DNA of 64,000 nucleotides from the NCBI GenBank assembly GCA_963786765.1, contig CAWBAJ010000034.1:1-64000 (forward strand). Direction: 5' to 3'. Position 1 is the first letter of the stretch, and every line of letters starts with the position of its first letter. The notes under the pieces were generated by a model. The model was not told the origin of the DNA and made no database searches. It was given only the letters and a program-made list of their open reading frames with translations. This stretch comes from DATKNA01 sp963786765. GTDB taxonomy: Bacteria; Actinomycetota; Actinomycetes; Actinomycetales; Kineosporiaceae. Shown piece after piece: positions 60,360 through 64,000 of this stretch. The position numbers were made by a program, and so were the translations under genes.

Positions 60360-61638
60360 TCACACCGACACCGCCGCGGGCAGCGGCGCGATCTCGATGC
60401 GGCGCTCGATCTCGGTGATCCGCCGGACGTCGGCCTCGACGGCGGCGGCGTCGTCGCCGGCGAGGATGACCCAGGCGAGGTGGCTGAGCAGGTCCTCCGT
60501 GGCGCGGACGACGTCACCTGTCCCGAACGGGAAGTGCTTGCGCCAGAACGTCGGCAGCGCGTCGACCTCGTCGAAGATCTCACCGTTCACCCAGGTGCCC
60601 GTCGCGGGCGAGGAGATGAACACCGCGGAGAGGTGCCTCCGCAGCTCGTACGACGGCCGGAACTCGCCGTGCGCGCGGTGCCGCACGGTGCGGAGGATGT
60701 GGTTGTCACCGGTGGCCCGCTCGGTGATGAACTGGTGACCGCCGCCGGCGGGTCGGGCGCCGACCTCGATCAGCCGGGGCCCGTCCGGCGTCATCATGAT
60801 CTCGGCGTGGCCGCAGCCGTTGCGAATGCCGACGGCGTCCAGCACCTGCTGCGCGTACGGCTCCAGCTCGGCGACCTCGGGCGCGTCGGGCGGAGGAACT
60901 CGACCCGGTTGTAAAGGCCGATCCGGTCGCCCCGGCGGGACTTGGTGTAGCGGCAGACGTCGACGAGGCCGTGCCGGCCGTCGACGGAGTAGGTGTCGAC
61001 GAGGTACTCCGTCCCGGCGGCGTGCTCCTGGACGAGGACCGCGAGATTCCGCTGTCCGCCGACGTTCCGGGTGCGCAGGATCCGGCGGCGAGCGGCCGCA
61101 GGTCCTGCCCGGGCCCGACGAGGTGCACCTCGTCCGTCGCCATGCTCTTCGGGGGCTTGACGACGAGCGCGCGGTCGGCGAGGCCTGCGTCCTGGACCCA
61201 GGCGGCGAGCTCGTCGACGTCCGCGGAGCAGAACTGGCGCAGGTGGGGCACGCCGGCGCTAGCGAGCGCCTGGGCCATGTGCCACTTGTCCCGGCGCGCG
61301 CGGTTCAGGCCGGGCACGTTGCCGGTCGCCGGCAGCAGCTCCTCGATCAGGGCGTCGGCGAGCTCCACCCCGGTCTCCGAGCCCGGCACGATGCACAGCG
61401 GGTCGTACTGCGCGAGCAGGATGGCGAGCCAGCGGACGTCGCCGTCGAACACGTGGACGTCCTCGAAGTTCTCGGGGTGCCAGGTGCTGGCGACCGCGGG
61501 GATCGGCGAGCCCTGGGTGAGGACGGCGACGGTGCGCAGCCCGGCGGCGCGGAAGGCGGGCCCGTACTCGTGGCCGGTGGACAGCGGGTCAACGACGACG
61601 ACGTAGCGTCCGTCGGTGGCGCCGGTTGTGGTGGTCAT
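60360..61638 (-). CDS. ATP-grasp ligase, frameshifted
   Basis: About 426 aa. The N-terminal domain starts RYVVVVDPLSTGHEYGPAFRAAG and includes CIVPGSETGVELAD. The ATP-grasp part has DKWHMAQALASAGVP, ALVVKPPKS, LAVLVQEHAAGTEYLVD and CGHAEIMMTPDGPRLIEVGARPAGGGH with the metal-binding Glu and Arg. Two frame changes are needed, near 61085 (before ILRTRNVGGQ) and near 60888 (inside EFLRP/DAPEVAELEP). Its ATG overlaps the MFS stop and its stop overlaps an alternative start of the next gene. Homologous ATP-grasp enzymes join amino acids or activate carboxylates; substrates here are unknown. Confidence 0.78.
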
Positions 61639-62963
61639 GACGACGACTCCTGAAGGGTGGTGGGCTGAGGGGTGGGCTGGAGGGTGGGCTGAAGGGTGGT
61701 CGGCGCAGGGGCCGGTAGGCGCATGGCGGTGCGAGCGGCGACGAGCGCGACCAGGGCCGCACCGGCGCTGACGAGCCAGGTGGTGGGGCCGAGGGAGGCC
61801 CAGAGGACGACGCCGATGACCGGACCGACCGCGCTGCCGAGGCCGAACGCGGCTTGGAACGCCCCCTGGTAGCGGCCCTGGAGGCCGGCCGGCGCGGCCA
61901 GCGACGGCCAGGCGGCGACGGTCGGCCCGCCGACGATCTCGGCGACGGACCAGACCAGGGTGCCGAGGACGAAGACGGCACCGATCGGGAGGATCCCCGC
62001 CGGCAGCCAGTACACGGCGTGGCCGGCGGCGAGCAGGGCGAACCCGACGGTGGCCACGCCGGCGGCCGCCCGGCGCTGCACGACCCGGGTGACCGGGAGC
62101 TGCAGGGTGAGAACGACGAGCCCGTTGAGCAGGAACATCGCCCCGTACCAGGCGGCGGGCAGCCCGGCGGCGCGCATCGCGAGCGGGAGCACCGCGATGC
62201 TCTGCAGGTAGACGGTGAGGTTGACGAACGCCGCCGCGAGGAAGATCAGGTACCGGCGGTCGGCGAGAACGGCTCGATAGCCGCGGCGCGCCGCCGGGGT
62301 TGCCGGGGCTGCTGCGTCGGAACCGTCCGGAGGAGGCGCGCTCGCCCGTCGCCGCGGCAGCGCGACCGCGGCGACCGCGGCGAACGCCAGGCAAGCGACC
62401 GCCTCGACCCAGAACAGGACGTCGTAGGAGATCGCGACGAGGACCGCGCCGATCAGCGGGGCGAGGGCGTTCCCGATGCTGAAGGCCATCTGGTAGATCG
62501 AGAAGATCATCACCCGCTGGTGCCGCGGGGTGAGCTCGCCGAGCAGGGCCGAAGCGGCCGGGCGGAACACCTGCGTGACGATCCCGACGGCGAGCACGAC
62601 GGCGACGACTGCGCGGATGTCGTGCACGTACTGGATGGCCGGGATCAGCGCGGCCGCCCCGATCATGCTGACGAGGGTGCAGAGCCGGGCGCCGAGCCGG
62701 TCGGCGAGCACGCCGCCGACGAGAACCCCGGCCACCGTGCCGGCGCCGTAGGCGCCGAGCGCGAGCCCGGCTTCCGGCGCTGAGAAGCCGCGGGCCGTGA
62801 GGAACAGCACCAGGTACACCTGCAGGAAGCGCCCGAGCCGGTTGAGCAGCACGCCCACGAGCAGCGCCCGGACCGGCCCGGATGCCCCGCGCAGGGTGGC
62901 GAGCACGCCGTCGTCGAGAGCCCCGTCGGCACCGGCGGCCGGGGTGATGGTTGCCGCGGTCAC
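61635..62963 (-). CDS. MFS exporter of the ATP-grasp operon
   Basis: A 442-aa major facilitator with twelve helices, resembling the export-type MFS found beside ATP-grasp and siderophore genes. RFLQVYLVLFLTARGFS starts the first helix region, GGVLADRLGARL is the loop 2-3 signature, and a charged mid-loop (ALPRRRASAPPPDG) separates the halves. The C-terminal tail is a TTLQPTLQPTPQP repeat encoded by 12-bp DNA repeats (61650-61700). The GTG overlaps the upstream stop. It probably exports the operon's product. Confidence 0.88.
   Translation of the reverse strand: MTAATITPAAGADGALDDGVLATLRGASGPVRALLVGVLLNRLGRFLQVYLVLFLTARGFSAPEAGLALGAYGAGTVAGVLVGGVLADRLGARLCTLVSMIGAAALIPAIQYVHDIRAVVAVVLAVGIVTQVFRPAASALLGELTPRHQRVMIFSIYQMAFSIGNALAPLIGAVLVAISYDVLFWVEAVACLAFAAVAAVALPRRRASAPPPDGSDAAAPATPAARRGYRAVLADRRYLIFLAAAFVNLTVYLQSIAVLPLAMRAAGLPAAWYGAMFLLNGLVVLTLQLPVTRVVQRRAAAGVATVGFALLAAGHAVYWLPAGILPIGAVFVLGTLVWSVAEIVGGPTVAAWPSLAAPAGLQGRYQGAFQAAFGLGSAVGPVIGVVLWASLGPTTWLVSAGAALVALVAARTAMRLPAPAPTTLQPTLQPTPQPTTLQESSS
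61650..61700 (-). repeat. 12-bp period repeats at the MFS 3' end
   Basis: Four units related to CTGAAGGGTGGG (plus-strand reading), one with three extra bases, encode the TLQPT-type C-terminal tail of the MFS exporter. Like the repeats at 5309-5368, they extend a membrane protein's C-terminus without breaking frame. Confidence 0.85.
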
Positions 62964-63304
62964 GGGAGGACCTCCTCGAGATGGGAGACGCCGGAGTTGC
63001 CGTCGGTGCGGTGCCATTCCTCGCGCATCCGCAGCCGCCCGTCGGGCAGCACCTCCGGGGTGGTCGTGCAGCGGCCGGCCTGGACGGTCCCGTCGGTGAG
63101 CAGCTGGCCGTAGGCGGCGTCGACGACGCCGTCGCCGGCCACGGTGCCGAGGAGGAAGCCCGCCCGGACGTGACCCCCCGAGAACCGGGCGGTGACGGTG
63201 GCGCCGTCCTGCTGCCAGGTCGCGACCGGGCGGTCCGAGGCCGGGCCGCTGCCGACGGGGGTGAACCGCCGGCCGTCGTAGCTGGGGAGGGAGTTCACGA
63301 CCAT
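62960..63304 (-). CDS. small beta-rich protein of the ATP-grasp operon
   Basis: A 114-aa protein with a repeating strand pattern: SYDGRRFTPVG, ATWQQDGATVTARFSGG, GFLLGTVAGDGVVDAAY, TTPEVLPDGRLRMREEWHR. It resembles a small family that genomes often mis-annotate as N-acetylglutamate synthase; no acetyltransferase motif is visible, and a lipocalin-like or binding fold is more plausible. Its ATG overlaps the upstream stop (TGATG) and its stop overlaps the MFS start. Role unknown, possibly product binding. Confidence 0.6.
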   Translation of the reverse strand: MVVNSLPSYDGRRFTPVGSGPASDRPVATWQQDGATVTARFSGGHVRAGFLLGTVAGDGVVDAAYGQLLTDGTVQAGRCTTTPEVLPDGRLRMREEWHRTDGNSGVSHLEEVLP

Positions 63305-64000
63305 CACGCCCACGCGATCGGGCACAGCTCGTCCTCGATCCGGAACAGCTCGCGCTCGAACAGGGCGTTGAGCACGATCGCGGACCGGACGGAGAGCAAG
63401 GTGAGGTTGGCGTCGGGGATCCCGTGCGTGAAGCGGGACCGGTTGAGCACGAAGAGCCGGTGCTCGCTGGGGGCCTTCCAGCGGACCGAGTAGTCCTCCT
63501 CGATGACCGGCTCGCCGGCGTCGTCGGTCTCGATCAGCTTCCACAGGTCGTCGTCGAACGGGAGCGGCACGTGCTGCCGGCCGGCCGCGACGACGACCGT
63601 GCGGACCCGGTGGGTCTCGGGGCCGGAGATAGCGGTGACGTCGAGGAGAACGTTCCCATTCTCCGCGTCACCCTCGGTGCGGCCCCCGGTGACGTCCCGC
63701 CCGGGGCGGAGCGTGACCGGGAACCGGCCGAGCCGGAGCATCCCGTCGTAGTTCGCCTGGTAGAGGGTGCGCAGCCCGCCGGGGGTGAGCGCGTCGGCGG
63801 TCGGCCGCTGCTCGTCGATCAGCCGGCGCCGGGTCGGCAGCGCCAGCTGCTGGAGGAACTGCTGGTGGGCGGGGCGGTAGAAGTCGTTGGCGACGGGCGA
63901 GTCGTCGATCGACTCGAACCACTGGTGGCGGCCGAACCACTGGATGTCGGTGCAGCCGGCGCGCAGCAGGGCGAGCACGCACTCCAGACCGGTCTGACCG
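63304..64000 (-). CDS. SidA/IucD/PvdA-type lysine/ornithine N-hydroxylase, N-terminus outside window
   Basis: The C-terminal 232 residues of a flavin-dependent amine N-hydroxylase. It enters the window within GQTGLE, part of the NADPH-binding glycine motif. Diagnostic sequences are SPVANDFYRPAHQQFL, TLYQANYDGMLRLGRFPV and the C-terminal FVLNRSRFTHGIPDANLTLLSVRSAIVLNAL, where the HGI and SLLSxRSA-like pattern is the substrate/FAD region of lysine and ornithine N-hydroxylases. The substrate (ornithine, lysine or another amine) is not determined. It is the first visible gene of an operon with two ATP-grasp ligases. Confidence 0.82.
   Translation of the reverse strand, partial: GQTGLECVLALLRAGCTDIQWFGRHQWFESIDDSPVANDFYRPAHQQFLQQLALPTRRRLIDEQRPTADALTPGGLRTLYQANYDGMLRLGRFPVTLRPGRDVTGGRTEGDAENGNVLLDVTAISGPETHRVRTVVVAAGRQHVPLPFDDDLWKLIETDDAGEPVIEEDYSVRWKAPSEHRLFVLNRSRFTHGIPDANLTLLSVRSAIVLNALFERELFRIEDELCPIAWA

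Noticed and set aside
1..64000. Search for tRNA, rRNA, prophage, integrase or transposase genes
   Set aside because: No tRNA-like cloverleaf ends, rRNA segments or mobile-element protein motifs were recognised by eye; a covariance-model scan would be decisive for small RNAs.

Overview
The window reads as chromosome from a very GC-rich actinobacterium (class Actinomycetes). Codon third positions are almost all G or C and GTG starts are common. Many starts lie 6-8 nt behind a TANNNT box, the arrangement of leaderless actinobacterial mRNAs. Typical families present include an AfsR-type SARP regulator, DUF6458, DUF2231, an SCO6745-like protein, ChaB and a stand-alone LigD polymerase. I cannot fix the genus. 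No rRNA, tRNA, CRISPR array, transposase or phage gene was recognised.

Layout. 1-14.7 kb: an SRAP abasic-site protein, DoxX, a secreted esterase, a coupled ligase / acyltransferase 3 / MFS operon, a secreted NAGPA-like protein, then aroA, rsgA, an M50-like protease, DUF2231, hisN, a membrane protein, a GNAT enzyme and a mug-like glycosylase. 14.7-18.3 kb: a minus-strand L-fucose oxidation operon (lactonase, FucU mutarotase, L-fuconate dehydratase, aldo/keto reductase). 18.4-26.2 kb: zinc alcohol dehydrogenase plus SDR, a PfpI-like protein, an ABC exporter, a secreted phosphoesterase, ChaB. 26.3-36.4 kb: two EAL proteins with degenerate GGDEF domains, an Hsp70-like protein, lon behind a HAIR-like operator, and a methyltransferase/HxlR pair bracketed by repeats. 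36.5-46.6 kb: a 1041-aa SARP regulator divergent from an MFS exporter, a LigD polymerase, and a TetR/flavodoxin pair with two palindromic operators. 46.6-54.4 kb: a six-gene LacI-controlled sugar operon (solute-binding protein, two permeases, GH144-like and GH3 enzymes), probably for a beta-1,2-glucan. 54.6-58.6 kb: methyltransferase, thiolase-like protein, class V aminotransferase, VOC protein. 58.9-64.0 kb: a tightly overlapped operon with a SidA/IucD-type N-hydroxylase (cut by the window end), a small beta-rich protein, an MFS exporter and two ATP-grasp ligases. This last operon is the best candidate for an undescribed biosynthetic system.

Two window-wide features matter to any reader. First, many real genes are broken by single-base frame changes (aroA, the M50 protease, hisN, a membrane protein, GNAT, aldo/keto reductase, chaB, a GGDEF/EAL gene, an Hsp70-like gene, lon, an ATP-grasp gene). 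In each case the missing conserved sequence resumes at once in another frame, so these look like assembly errors rather than decayed genes. None was seen between about 31 and 60 kb. Second, several families of palindromic or directly repeated intergenic elements sit at gene 3' ends and in places supply stop codons or C-terminal residues.
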